Assembly: GCA_963702925.1 (NCBI GenBank)
Contig: OY969771.1
Location: forward strand, 868,001-932,000
Direction of reading: 5' to 3'
Source of the DNA: CAIKMD01 sp963702925
Lineage (GTDB): Bacteria > Pseudomonadota > Alphaproteobacteria > ATCC43930 > CGMCC-115725
DNA: 64,000 nt
Shown here: positions 19,014 through 27,370 of the stretch, in pieces
How positions within the stretch are numbered: the stretch's first letter is position 1
Layout of the letters: every line of letters starts with the position of its first letter
Made by a program: the position numbers and the translations under genes
The notes under the pieces: model-generated
Told to the model about the DNA's origin: nothing
The model's database searches: none
Seen by the model: only the letters and a program-made list of their open reading frames with translations

Positions 19014-22000
19014 GCCATTTCTTGGACCGTTTGACTTATCTCACCCGCACGCGCGAGCCTTTCGCCGACGGGCATGGCGAGGTCCGCCGCGAAAATCGTG
19101 AATGGGAGGAAGGATATCGCCAGCGCTGGCAGCACGACAAGATCGTGCGCTCGACGCATGGCGTAAACTGCACCGGCTCTTGCAGTTGGAAGATCTATGT
19201 CAAGGGTGGCGTGGTGACCTGGGAGACACAGCAGACGGATTATCCCCGCACCCGCCCCGACATGCCCAATCACGAGCCGCGCGGCTGTTCGCGTGGCGCC
19301 TCCTATAGCTGGTATCTCTACAGCGCGAGCCGGCTCAAATACCCGTTGGTGCGGAGCCCGCTGATCCGGCTGTGGCGCGAAGCACGCAAAGCCCTGGGGC
19401 CGGTCGAGGCCTGGGCATCAATCGCCGGCGACGCAACGCAGGCGCAAACCTACAAGTCCCTCCGCGGCCGTGGCGGATTCGTACGATCGACCTGGGACGA
19501 GGTGACCGAGATCATCGCCGCGGCGAACATCTATACGATCAAGACTTTTGGACCGGACCGCGTGGTCGGCTTCTCGCCCATCCCGGCAATGTCGATGGTT
19601 TCCTACGCATCCGGCGCGCGCTACCTCAGCCTGATCGGCGGCACCTTGCTTTCCTTCTACGACTGGTACTGCGATCTGCCGCCATCGAGTCCGCAGACTT
19701 GGGGCGAGCAGACCGACGTGCCGGAATCGGCCGATTGGTACAATTCCGGCTACATCATTGCCTGGGGCTCCAACGTGCCGCAGACGCGCACGCCGGATGC
19801 GCATTTCTTCGTCGAGGCGCGATATAACGGCACCAAGGTGGTGGCGATCACGCCCGACTATTCGGAAGTCGCCAAGCTCTCCGATCTCTGGCTCCATCCC
19901 AAGCAAGGCACTGACGCCGCGCTCGCGATGGCCATGGGCCACGTGATCTTGCGCGAGTTCTTTCTCGACCGACAAGTGCCCTACTTTCAGGACTATTGCC
20001 GGCGCTATAGCGACATGCCGATGCTCGTCCGCCTGGTCCGCCAAGGAGAGCATTGGGTTCCCGGCCATTATGTCCGCGCCAGCGATTTCCCCGACGCGCT
20101 CGGCCAAAAAGCGCATCCAGAATGGAAGACGGTGGCGGTCGACGAGATCTCCGGCAACATCGTCTCGCCGCAAGGCTCGATCGGCTATCGTTGGCCGCAA
20201 GAGGGAAGCGGCGACGATCTTGGAAAATGGAATCTGGAAGAGAAGGAAGGCGCGTCGAACCATGATGTGCGGCTCGCCTTGAGCTTGATCGATCGGCGCG
20301 ACGAAAACCTGGCCGTCGCTTTTCCCTATTTCGGCAATCATCCGCACGAACGGTTTTCCGGCAATGACCAGGGCAAAGACGTCTTGCTTCGTCAGGTGCC
20401 CGTGCGCCGCGTGACGCTCGCCGGCGGCGAAGTCTATGTCGCCACCGTTTTCGACCTCCTTTGCGCCAATTATGGGCTCGATCGCGGCCTTGGCGGCGAA
20501 TGCGCCCACTCTTTCGACGAAAACATTCCTTACACGCCCGCTTGGCAACAGCCGATCACGGGCGTCGCCGCCGACAAGGCGGTCGCCCTCGCGCGCGGCT
20601 TCGCCGAGAACGCCGAGAAGACCAAAGGCCGCTCGATGGTGATCATCGGCGCCGGCATGAATCATTGGTACCATCAGGACATGAATTACCGCAGCATCAT
20701 CAATTTCCTGATGATGTGCGGGACCGTCGGCGTCTCCGGCGGCGGCTGGGCGCATTATGTCGGTCAGGAAAAGCTTCGTCCGCAGACCGGCTGGACAGCC
20801 TTGGCTTTTGCGTTGGATTGGGTACGGCCGCCGCGCCACATGAACGGCACGTCCTTCTTCTATGCGCATTCCGATCAGTGGCGCTATGAAAAGCTCGGCA
20901 TCGGCAATATCTTGTCGCCGCTGGCGGACAAAGCCGCGTATCGGGGCAGCATCATCGATCTCAATGTCCGTGCCGAGCGCATGGGCTGGCTGCCTTCTTC
21001 ACCCCAGTTTGACACGAACCCGCTGACCTTGACCGCCGAAGCGCGCAAGGCCGGCAAGCCGGTCAAGGATATGGTCGTCGAGGGGCTCAAATCCGGCCGA
21101 ATCAAGATGGCCTGCGAAGATCCCGACAATCCCGTGAACTTCCCGCGCAATCTTTTCATCTGGCGCTCCAATCTTTTCGGCTCCTCGGGCAAGGGCCATG
21201 AATATTTCCTGCGCCATTTCCTCGGCACCAAGCATGGTCTGCAAGGCAAAGATCTCGGCGAGATCGGCGGGCAGAAACCGATCGAAGTGACGTGGCGCGA
21301 TCCGGCCCCTGAAGGAAAGCTCGACCTCGTCGTGACGCTCGATTTCCGGATGTCCACCAGTTGCCTCTACTCAGACATCGTGCTGCCGACGGCCACATGG
21401 TACGAGAAGAACGATCTCAATACCTCGGATATGCACCCTTTCATCCACCCGCTTTCCGCGGCGGTCGATCCGGTGTGGGAATCACGCAGCGATTGGGACA
21501 TCTACAAGGCGATCGCGCGACGGTTCTCCGAGCTGGCCGTGGGCCATCTCGGCACCGAGCAGGATGTCGTGCTGACGCCAATTCTCCACGACACGCCGGC
21601 CGAACTCGCCCAGCCTTTCGATGTGCAGGATTGGAAGAAAGGCGAATGCGACCTCGTCCCCGGTCGGACGGCGCCGCAAATCACAGTGGTCGAGCGCGAT
21701 TATCCCAACACTTACCGCCGCTACACGGCGCTTGGGCCGCTCTTGGACAAGCTCGGGAATGGCGGCAAGGGCATTACCTGGAACACCGAGGACGAGGTGC
21801 GCGGCCTCGCGGGCCTCAACTACACGGTCACCGAAGAAGGCCCCACGAAAGGGCGGCCACGCATCGAGACCGACATCGATGCGGCCGAGGTCATCATGTA
21901 CTTGGCGCCCGAGACCAACGGTCACGTCGCCGTCAAGGCGTGGGACGCACTGTCGCGTGTGACCGGCCGCGACCATCGCCACCTCGCCGAAGCCCGCGAG

Positions 22001-22771
22001 GACGAAAAGATCCGCTATCGCGACGTGCAGGCGCAGCCGCGCAAGATCATTTCCTCGCCGACATGGTCGGGCATCGAAAGCGAGAATGTCAGCTACACGG
22101 CGGGCTACACCAATGTCCACGAACTGATTCCGTGGCGCACGCTGAGCGGCCGCCAGCAATTCTATCAGGACCATCAGTGGCTGCGCGACTTCGGCGAAGG
22201 ATTCGCGTCCTATCGCCCGCCGATCGACACCCGCACGGTGCAGTCCATGCTCGGCAAGCGCGGCAACGGCCAGACGGAGATCGTGCTGAACTTCATCACG
22301 CCGCATCAGAAATGGGGCATCCATTCGACCTACACCGACAATCTGCTGATGCTGACATTGTCGCGCGGCGGCCCGATCGTTTGGATTTCGGAGACTGACG
22401 CGAAGCAAGCGGGCATCGTCGATAACGACTGGATCGAGCTCTACAATCTTAACGGCGCGATCACCGCCCGCGCCGTGGTGAGCCAGCGCGTTCATGTCGG
22501 CATGTGCCTGATGTATCACGCACAGGAGAAGATCGTGAACGTGCCGGGCTCGGAAATCACGGGCTTGCGTGGCGGCATTCATAATTCGGTGACGCGCACC
22601 GTATTGAAGCCGACTCATATGGTGGGCGGCTATGCCCAGCTGTCTTACGGCTTTAATTACTATGGGACCGTCGGATCCAATCGCGACGAATTCGTCATCG
22701 TTCGGAAGATGGAGCGGGTCGATTGGATGGACCGGCCGATGGCGGCCGCCGAGGGAGGACACACGCGATGA
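19010..22771 (+). CDS. narG: Respiratory nitrate reductase, catalytic alpha subunit
   Basis: A 1253-residue protein of the usual NarG length (about 1240 to 1250). It reduces nitrate to nitrite at a bis-MGD molybdenum centre on the cytoplasmic side, taking electrons from NarH. The N-terminus carries the FS0 cluster motif around HGVNCTGSCSWKIYV with the preceding His, then GCSRGASYSWYLYS. The molybdenum region is YDWYCDLPPSSPQTWGEQTD, where the Asp is the expected ligand, followed by IIAWGSNVPQTRTPDAHF. There is no twin-arginine signal, as expected. It overlaps narK and narH by four bases at each end. Confidence 0.97.
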   Translation: MSHFLDRLTYLTRTREPFADGHGEVRRENREWEEGYRQRWQHDKIVRSTHGVNCTGSCSWKIYVKGGVVTWETQQTDYPRTRPDMPNHEPRGCSRGASYSWYLYSASRLKYPLVRSPLIRLWREARKALGPVEAWASIAGDATQAQTYKSLRGRGGFVRSTWDEVTEIIAAANIYTIKTFGPDRVVGFSPIPAMSMVSYASGARYLSLIGGTLLSFYDWYCDLPPSSPQTWGEQTDVPESADWYNSGYIIAWGSNVPQTRTPDAHFFVEARYNGTKVVAITPDYSEVAKLSDLWLHPKQGTDAALAMAMGHVILREFFLDRQVPYFQDYCRRYSDMPMLVRLVRQGEHWVPGHYVRASDFPDALGQKAHPEWKTVAVDEISGNIVSPQGSIGYRWPQEGSGDDLGKWNLEEKEGASNHDVRLALSLIDRRDENLAVAFPYFGNHPHERFSGNDQGKDVLLRQVPVRRVTLAGGEVYVATVFDLLCANYGLDRGLGGECAHSFDENIPYTPAWQQPITGVAADKAVALARGFAENAEKTKGRSMVIIGAGMNHWYHQDMNYRSIINFLMMCGTVGVSGGGWAHYVGQEKLRPQTGWTALAFALDWVRPPRHMNGTSFFYAHSDQWRYEKLGIGNILSPLADKAAYRGSIIDLNVRAERMGWLPSSPQFDTNPLTLTAEARKAGKPVKDMVVEGLKSGRIKMACEDPDNPVNFPRNLFIWRSNLFGSSGKGHEYFLRHFLGTKHGLQGKDLGEIGGQKPIEVTWRDPAPEGKLDLVVTLDFRMSTSCLYSDIVLPTATWYEKNDLNTSDMHPFIHPLSAAVDPVWESRSDWDIYKAIARRFSELAVGHLGTEQDVVLTPILHDTPAELAQPFDVQDWKKGECDLVPGRTAPQITVVERDYPNTYRRYTALGPLLDKLGNGGKGITWNTEDEVRGLAGLNYTVTEEGPTKGRPRIETDIDAAEVIMYLAPETNGHVAVKAWDALSRVTGRDHRHLAEAREDEKIRYRDVQAQPRKIISSPTWSGIESENVSYTAGYTNVHELIPWRTLSGRQQFYQDHQWLRDFGEGFASYRPPIDTRTVQSMLGKRGNGQTEIVLNFITPHQKWGIHSTYTDNLLMLTLSRGGPIVWISETDAKQAGIVDNDWIELYNLNGAITARAVVSQRVHVGMCLMYHAQEKIVNVPGSEITGLRGGIHNSVTRTVLKPTHMVGGYAQLSYGFNYYGTVGSNRDEFVIVRKMERVDWMDRPMAAAEGGHTR

Positions 22772-24300
22772 AGATCCGAGCGCAGATCGCGATGGTGCTG
22801 AACCTCGACAAATGCATCGGCTGTCACACCTGCTCGGTCACTTGTAAAAACGTGTGGACCTCGCGCCAGGGCATGGAATATGCGTGGTTCAACAACGTCG
22901 AGACCAAGCCAGGAATCGGCTACCCCAAGGATTGGGAGAATCAGGAGCGTTGGCAGGGCGGTTGGAAGCGCAAACGCAACGGCAAGATCGTGCCCAAGCA
23001 AGGGGGAAAATGGGCAATCCTCGCCAATATTTTCGCCAATCCCAATCTGCCGGAGATCGACGACTATTACGAGCCCTTCACTTTCGATTACGAATATCTC
23101 CAGACGGCACCCGAGTTGCCGACTGCCCCCGTCGCGCGGCCGATGTCGCTTGTCAGCGGCCGCACGATGGACAAGATCGAATGGGGGCCGAACTGGGAGG
23201 AAATCCTCGGCGGCGAATTCGCCAAGCGCTCGCAGGATTACAATTTCGAGGAGATTCAAAAGGACATTTACGGCCAGTTCGAAAACACCTTCATGATGTA
23301 TCTGCCGCGGCTTTGCGAGCACTGCCTCAATCCGAGCTGCGTCGCTTCCTGCCCGTCGGGATCGATCTATAAGCGCGAGGAAGACGGCATCGTCCTTATC
23401 GACCAGGACAAATGCCGCGGTTGGCGCATGTGCGTGTCCGGCTGCCCCTACAAGAAGATCTATTACAACTGGACCACCGGCAAGGCCGAGAAATGCATCT
23501 TCTGCTATCCGCGGATCGAGGCCGGACAGCCCACCGTCTGCTCCGAAACCTGTGTCGGCCGCATCCGCTATCTCGGCGTCCTCCTCTATGACGCCGATGG
23601 CATCGAGACGGCCGCGAGTGTCGAGGGCGAAGAAGACCTCTACGAAGCCCAGCTCGCGCTGTTTCTCGATCCGAATGATCCAAAAGTGCAGGCGCAGGCG
23701 CGCGCGGATGGCGTATCGGAATCCTGGCTCGAAGCCGCGAAGCGCTCGCCTGCTTACAAGATGGCGGTAGATTGGAAGATCGCTTTTCCGCTCCACCCGG
23801 AATACCGCACGCTGCCCATGGTGTGGTACGTGCCGCCACTCTCGCCGATCCAATCGCACGCAAATGCCGGGACGGTCGGCACCGCCGGCGAGCTCCCCGA
23901 CGTGCGTTCGCTGCGCATTCCCGTCCGCTATCTCGCGAACCTTCTGACCGCCGGTGCCGAGGCACCCGTTATTTCGGCGCTGGAGCGCTTGCTCGCCATG
24001 CGCGCTTTCTTTCGCGGGCGCCAACTCGGCGCAGGCGACAATATGGCGGTTCTTGAGCAAGCCGGGATCAGCATCGCGCAAGTCGAGGAAATGCATCGTT
24101 ACCTCGCCATCGCGAATTATGAAGACCGCTTCGTTATCCCGACGGCTCACCGGGAAGAAGCCGAAAACGCCTATGCCCTGCGCGGTAATTGCGGTTTCTC
24201 TTTCGGCAATGGTTGCGATGCGGGAGAGCCGAAATCGAGCCTGTTCGGCGGCAAAATGGGACGGCGCAAGATGACGCCGATCCGGATGCTGGACGACTGA
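22768..24300 (+). CDS. narH: Respiratory nitrate reductase, iron-sulfur beta subunit
   Basis: A 510-residue electron-transfer subunit linking NarI haem to NarG. The four cysteine groups are LDKCIGCHTCSVTCKNVW, ARLCEHCLNPSC-like (LCEHCLNPSCVASCPSG), DKCRGWRMCVSGCPYKK (with Trp replacing one Cys, the hallmark of the 3Fe-4S cluster of NarH), and KCIFCYPRIEAGQPTVCSETC. The ATG at 22768 overlaps the narG stop (ATGA); longer starts inside narG are not needed. It is followed after 15 bases by narJ. Confidence 0.97.
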   Translation: MKIRAQIAMVLNLDKCIGCHTCSVTCKNVWTSRQGMEYAWFNNVETKPGIGYPKDWENQERWQGGWKRKRNGKIVPKQGGKWAILANIFANPNLPEIDDYYEPFTFDYEYLQTAPELPTAPVARPMSLVSGRTMDKIEWGPNWEEILGGEFAKRSQDYNFEEIQKDIYGQFENTFMMYLPRLCEHCLNPSCVASCPSGSIYKREEDGIVLIDQDKCRGWRMCVSGCPYKKIYYNWTTGKAEKCIFCYPRIEAGQPTVCSETCVGRIRYLGVLLYDADGIETAASVEGEEDLYEAQLALFLDPNDPKVQAQARADGVSESWLEAAKRSPAYKMAVDWKIAFPLHPEYRTLPMVWYVPPLSPIQSHANAGTVGTAGELPDVRSLRIPVRYLANLLTAGAEAPVISALERLLAMRAFFRGRQLGAGDNMAVLEQAGISIAQVEEMHRYLAIANYEDRFVIPTAHREEAENAYALRGNCGFSFGNGCDAGEPKSSLFGGKMGRRKMTPIRMLDD

Positions 24301-24315
24301 CGGAGGCAAAGCATC

Positions 24316-24987
24316 ATGCAAGAACCCTCCATGATTGCCTTTCGCGCGCTCGGTGCGCTTCTTGGCTATCCCAGCCCCGATTTGCGCGCCGCCCTGCCCG
24401 AGATCGCCGACGCCATTGGCGCATCCTCGCTCATGGGATCGCAGGAACGTACGGCGGTGCTCGGCCTCGTCGAGCTGTTGAGCGCTGCCGATCCGCTTTG
24501 GGCCGAAGAGCGTTATGTCGAGCTGTTCGACCGAGGGCGCGCGACATCGCTGCATCTGTTCGAGCACGTTCATGGCGACACGCGCGATCGCGGCGAAGCC
24601 ATGGTCGAGCTCAAGATGGTTTACGAACGCGCGGGTTTCCGGCTCGTCGCCAACGAGCTGCCCGACTACCTGCCTGTTGTGCTGGAGTATTTGAGCTGTC
24701 GCGATATGACCGAGGCCCGCGACATACTGGGCGATTGCGGCCATATTCTGCGCGCCGTCGGCGAAGCGTTGGCGCAGCGCGGAAGCCCTTACAGCGCGAT
24801 ATTCCAGGCGTTGTTGACGATGATCGGCGCGTCCGGCTTGGACACCAAGGCCGCCTCCCGGCGCGTTGCCGAAACCGAAGACCTCGACCAGGATTGGTTC
24901 GAGCAGCCGGCCTTCGCGCCGCCGTCGAACGCCGGCGCCATGCCGCTTGCGGTGGCTGCCAATCCGGTTCGGAAGAGAGGGTCGTGA
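24316..24987 (+). CDS. narJ: Nitrate reductase molybdenum cofactor assembly chaperone
   Basis: A 223-residue all-helical cytoplasmic chaperone of the NarJ/TorD group. It opens with MIAFRALGALLGYPSPDLRAAL and contains the family core YVELFDRGRATSLHLFEHVH, then GDTRDRGEAMVELKMVY and LPDYLPVVLEYLS. NarJ binds the NarG N-terminus and controls cofactor insertion and membrane docking; it is not part of the final enzyme. It sits 15 bases after narH and 37 bases before narI. Confidence 0.95.
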   Translation: MQEPSMIAFRALGALLGYPSPDLRAALPEIADAIGASSLMGSQERTAVLGLVELLSAADPLWAEERYVELFDRGRATSLHLFEHVHGDTRDRGEAMVELKMVYERAGFRLVANELPDYLPVVLEYLSCRDMTEARDILGDCGHILRAVGEALAQRGSPYSAIFQALLTMIGASGLDTKAASRRVAETEDLDQDWFEQPAFAPPSNAGAMPLAVAANPVRKRGS

Positions 24988-25024
24988 TGCCTTACGCTCG
25001 CGGCCAAGAAAAAGGGAGCGCGTC

Positions 25025-25726
25025 ATGCCGTTCGCGACGTATCTGAACGAGTTTTTCTTCGGCATTTATCCCTATCTGGCACTAGCCGTCTTGTTGCTCG
25101 GCAGCTTCATCCGCTTCGACCGTGAGCCCTATACTTGGAAGAGCGATTCATCGCAGCTGTTGCGCAAGAGCCAGATGCGCTGGGGCTCCAATCTTTTCCA
25201 TTACGGCGTTCTCGTGGTGATCGCCGGTCATTTCGTGGGTTTCTTGGCGCCGGATTGGGCCGTTCAATGGGCGCTTAATCCGGCCCAGCATCAGCTGATC
25301 GCGATGGTGGCGGGCGGTGTCGCCGGGGCGGTTGCCATTGTCGGGCTTTCGATCCTGCTTCATCGCCGCTTGGCCGATCCGCGAATCCGCCGCAACAGCC
25401 GCAAATGGGACATTGCCATTATCTCCATGCTTTGGCTGCAGCTGGCGCTGGGCCTTTTGACCGTGCCGCTCTCGGCCGAACACATGGACGGCGCCATGTT
25501 CGAGGTCATGACGAGCTATGTGAAGGGTATCGTCACGTTCCAAGGCGGTGTGGCAGGCTTGCTTGCCGGCACGCCGTGGATCTATCGGCTTCACATCTTC
25601 CTTGGCTTCACCATTTTCCTGGTGTCGCCATTCACGCGGATGATCCATATCTGGAGCGGAATCGGCACGCTCGCTTATGTCGTCCGGCCTTATCAGCTCG
25701 TTCGCACGCGTCGGACGACCCTCTAA
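25025..25726 (+). CDS. narI: Respiratory nitrate reductase, cytochrome b gamma subunit
   Basis: A 233-residue membrane protein with five hydrophobic segments. It starts FATYLNEFFFGIYPYLALAV and has LFHYGVLVVIAGHFVGFLAP, whose His residues are candidate axial ligands of haem b. The C-terminal helix IYRLHIFLGFTIFLVSPFTR, then MIHIWSG, would supply the others. NarI oxidises quinol at the periplasmic side and passes electrons to NarH. I chose the ATG at 25025 because it directly precedes the first helix and follows the GGAG of AAGGGAGCG. The TAA at 25726 lies one base before the next start codon. Confidence 0.95.
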   Translation: MPFATYLNEFFFGIYPYLALAVLLLGSFIRFDREPYTWKSDSSQLLRKSQMRWGSNLFHYGVLVVIAGHFVGFLAPDWAVQWALNPAQHQLIAMVAGGVAGAVAIVGLSILLHRRLADPRIRRNSRKWDIAIISMLWLQLALGLLTVPLSAEHMDGAMFEVMTSYVKGIVTFQGGVAGLLAGTPWIYRLHIFLGFTIFLVSPFTRMIHIWSGIGTLAYVVRPYQLVRTRRTTL

Positions 25727-25727
25727 C

Positions 25728-26459
25728 ATGAACGCCGATCCGAAAGAAATTTCGGTCAACGGCGTGGTCGTCGACGTTTCGGATGGGACGACGCCGGGGC
25801 TTGGCGCCGCGCGCGAGTTGCTGCGCCAACGCGCGGTGGCACTCGGCGTCTTGGCGGCAGACGCGAAAGGCGATGCGGTGATCGCGGGAATCGAGCAGTT
25901 GCTCAACTCCGAAGTGGAAACGCCTTCACCCAGCGAGGAGGAATGCCGGCGTTATTACGACGCGCATCCCGACGCGTTTCGCAGCGGCGATCTCGTTTAC
26001 GCCCGGCACATCCTGTTCCAGATCACGCCAGGCAGTCGCTTGGACTTGATACGCGCGCAAGCAGAAGAGACCTTGGCACAGGTCGTCGGCGCGCCGGACG
26101 AATTCGAGGCCTGCGCCCTCACCTTGTCGAATTGTCCCTCCGGTCTACAAGGAGGCAATCTCGGCCAGATCAGCCGCGGCGACATGGTTCCGGAATTCGA
26201 GCAAGTTCTGTTTGCCGATGGCTGGATCGGCATCCTGCCGCGCCTGGTCAAGACACGCTATGGATTCCACATCGTGTCGATCGATCGGCGCATCGAGGGT
26301 CAGCTCCTTCCGTTCGACATCGTGCGCCAAAAGATTGCCGAACATCTCGCTGCGCGTGTTCAGCAGGTCGCGCTGCGCCAATATATACGCCTACTGGCGG
26401 GCGAGGCCGAGCTGCGGGGCGTCGATCTCGACGCGGCCCCTTCGCCGCTGATGCAATAG
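25728..26459 (+). CDS. Parvulin-type peptidyl-prolyl isomerase (NifM-like) of the nar operon
   Basis: A 243-residue protein with a helical N-terminal region, then SEEECRRYYDAHPDAFRSG, and a rotamase core (VYARHILFQITPGSRLD, then CPSGLQGGNLGQISRGDM, VPEFEQVLF, TRYGFHIVSIDRRIEG). These are the strands and conserved His/Phe of PpiC/parvulin proteins. No signal peptide is seen, so it would act in the cytoplasm, as NifM does for nitrogenase. Its start is one base from the narI stop. A similar gene follows narI in many proteobacterial nar operons, where a role in reductase maturation is presumed. Confidence 0.87.
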   Translation: MNADPKEISVNGVVVDVSDGTTPGLGAARELLRQRAVALGVLAADAKGDAVIAGIEQLLNSEVETPSPSEEECRRYYDAHPDAFRSGDLVYARHILFQITPGSRLDLIRAQAEETLAQVVGAPDEFEACALTLSNCPSGLQGGNLGQISRGDMVPEFEQVLFADGWIGILPRLVKTRYGFHIVSIDRRIEGQLLPFDIVRQKIAEHLAARVQQVALRQYIRLLAGEAELRGVDLDAAPSPLMQ

Positions 26460-26552
26460 CATCAAAGCTCAAAATCAATCCGGCGTACTTGGCGCACGGC
26501 CGGGTGAGCGCAAGGCGGCACGGGCGATAAGCCCCGGAAAACGCACCTCGCC

Positions 26553-26566
26553 CTGATCCAGATCAA
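26553..26566 (+). promoter_or_regulatory. FNR/FixK-type binding site before the molybdoenzyme operon
   Basis: The sequence CTGATCCAGATCAA matches the FNR-family consensus TTGAT-N4-ATCAA at all positions except the first. A site centred here would lie at about -41 from a start near 26601, with TAAGGT at 26589-26594 as a plausible -10. This is the class II activation geometry and implies induction under low oxygen. Which regulator binds (FNR, FixK, Dnr) cannot be told. Confidence 0.65.
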
Positions 26567-26630
26567 GGCGCGCAAGATCAAGCCTTCTTAAGGTTTCCAA
26601 TGCGCGTTTTGGGCATCAAGGAGACCGGCC

Positions 26631-26702
26631 GTGGGCGATCCGTCGCCGCGCATCATCCCAGCCCGATTGGTCCCGCCTGGTGGCGCCGGTGGGGGCGCTT
26701 AA
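26631..26702 (+). CDS. Possible 23-residue leader ORF
   Basis: GTG-initiated frame preceded by a strong Shine-Dalgarno AAGGAG at 26618-26623 with seven bases spacing. It is the first frame after the putative FNR-dependent promoter. The peptide is Pro/Gly-rich (ends PPGGAGGGA). It has no recognisable family and may be a translated leader or chance. Confidence 0.25.
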   Translation: MGDPSPRIIPARLVPPGGAGGGA

Positions 26703-26736
26703 CCCATCGGTCGGTTCGCTCACCGCCGGGGCAGCC

Positions 26737-26868
26737 ATGAACCTTACGCCAAATCTCCATCAAAAGTTGTGGCGCATGCACTTGATGGTCGGCGTCGCGA
26801 TCGTCTGCGCGTTGGCGGCGTCTTGCAACAGCGTAAGGAGTTCGGCGTTGCAACCGCAGACCAGCTGA
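26737..26868 (+). CDS. Possible 43-residue small membrane protein
   Basis: ATG-initiated frame encoding a basic N-terminus, one hydrophobic segment (MHLMVGVAIVCALAASC) and a short polar tail. The AASC could be a lipobox-like end. There is no clear Shine-Dalgarno sequence, and the family is not recognised. A longer in-frame GTG start at 26680 is also possible. Its position between the promoter and the MoaD-like gene would make it part of the same transcript. Confidence 0.3.
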   Translation: MNLTPNLHQKLWRMHLMVGVAIVCALAASCNSVRSSALQPQTS

Positions 26869-26897
26869 CCGGGCCAATGAAGGAGGAAATCGGGCGT

Positions 26898-27254
26898 ATG
26901 GAACATTGCTCCGCATTGCCGATCGCCGCTGATGCGGCCGCCGACCGGGCGGCCCTCGGCGGGCTCGAGTTACGCATTTTTATGTTCGGGATGATCTGCC
27001 AAACCACCACGGAGCGGCAAACGACTTTGCGCTTGCCGCAAAACGCCACGGTGCGCGACGTCATCGACGCGCTCGGCGACCGTTATGGCGCGGCCTTTCT
27101 CGGACAAGTGATGCGGACGACCCGTTGCAAGGCGAGCCACAGCGCCATCACCGTCGACGGCTATGTCGTGCGGGATCTCGACCAAATGGTGGCGCCCGCC
27201 CGGACCACAGCCGTCATCGAGATCATTCTGCTGACCGGCCCCGAGGGAGGATGA
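26898..27254 (+). CDS. MoaD/ThiS-family sulfur-carrier-like protein
   Basis: A 118-residue protein ending in TGPEGG, the C-terminal Gly-Gly that is adenylated and thiocarboxylated in MoaD and ThiS. The beta-grasp core is LRIFMFGMICQTTTERQTTL, VRDVIDALGDRYGAAFLG, SHSAITVDGYVV and AVIEIILLTGPEGG. It is longer than MoaD (about 80) because of some 25 extra N-terminal residues. The ATG at 26898 has AAGGAGG at 26880-26886. It is located directly upstream of a molybdenum oxidoreductase, so it may donate sulfur to the molybdopterin of that enzyme or to a specialised cofactor form. The partner E1 enzyme is not visible nearby. Confidence 0.78.
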   Translation: MEHCSALPIAADAAADRAALGGLELRIFMFGMICQTTTERQTTLRLPQNATVRDVIDALGDRYGAAFLGQVMRTTRCKASHSAITVDGYVVRDLDQMVAPARTTAVIEIILLTGPEGG

Positions 27255-27370
27255 GCATATGAAAAGCGCACGCGCCCGCTCCTCGCTCCGCCTGTCGCTG
27301 GCATCGAACGAAAACCCTGCAAACACCGTCCTGGGACGGAAAGAAATTCTCGCGAGTGTTGGAGAGAACG

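Larger units (their letters stand above)
26460..26897. other. Leader region upstream of the MoaD-like gene
   Basis: A 438-base stretch between the parvulin gene and the MoaD-like gene. It contains an FNR/FixK-type palindrome at 26553-26566, a possible -10 TAAGGT at 26589-26594, a short GTG frame with a good Shine-Dalgarno sequence at 26631-26702, and a 43-codon frame at 26737-26868 with one hydrophobic segment. This is therefore probably a promoter and a long leader, not empty sequence. Confidence 0.6.

Noticed and set aside
22660..25065. 801-codon open frame antisense to narH, narJ and narI
   Set aside because: It lies opposite genes with clear motifs. Long antisense frames are common in GC-rich DNA and its translation has no protein-family features.
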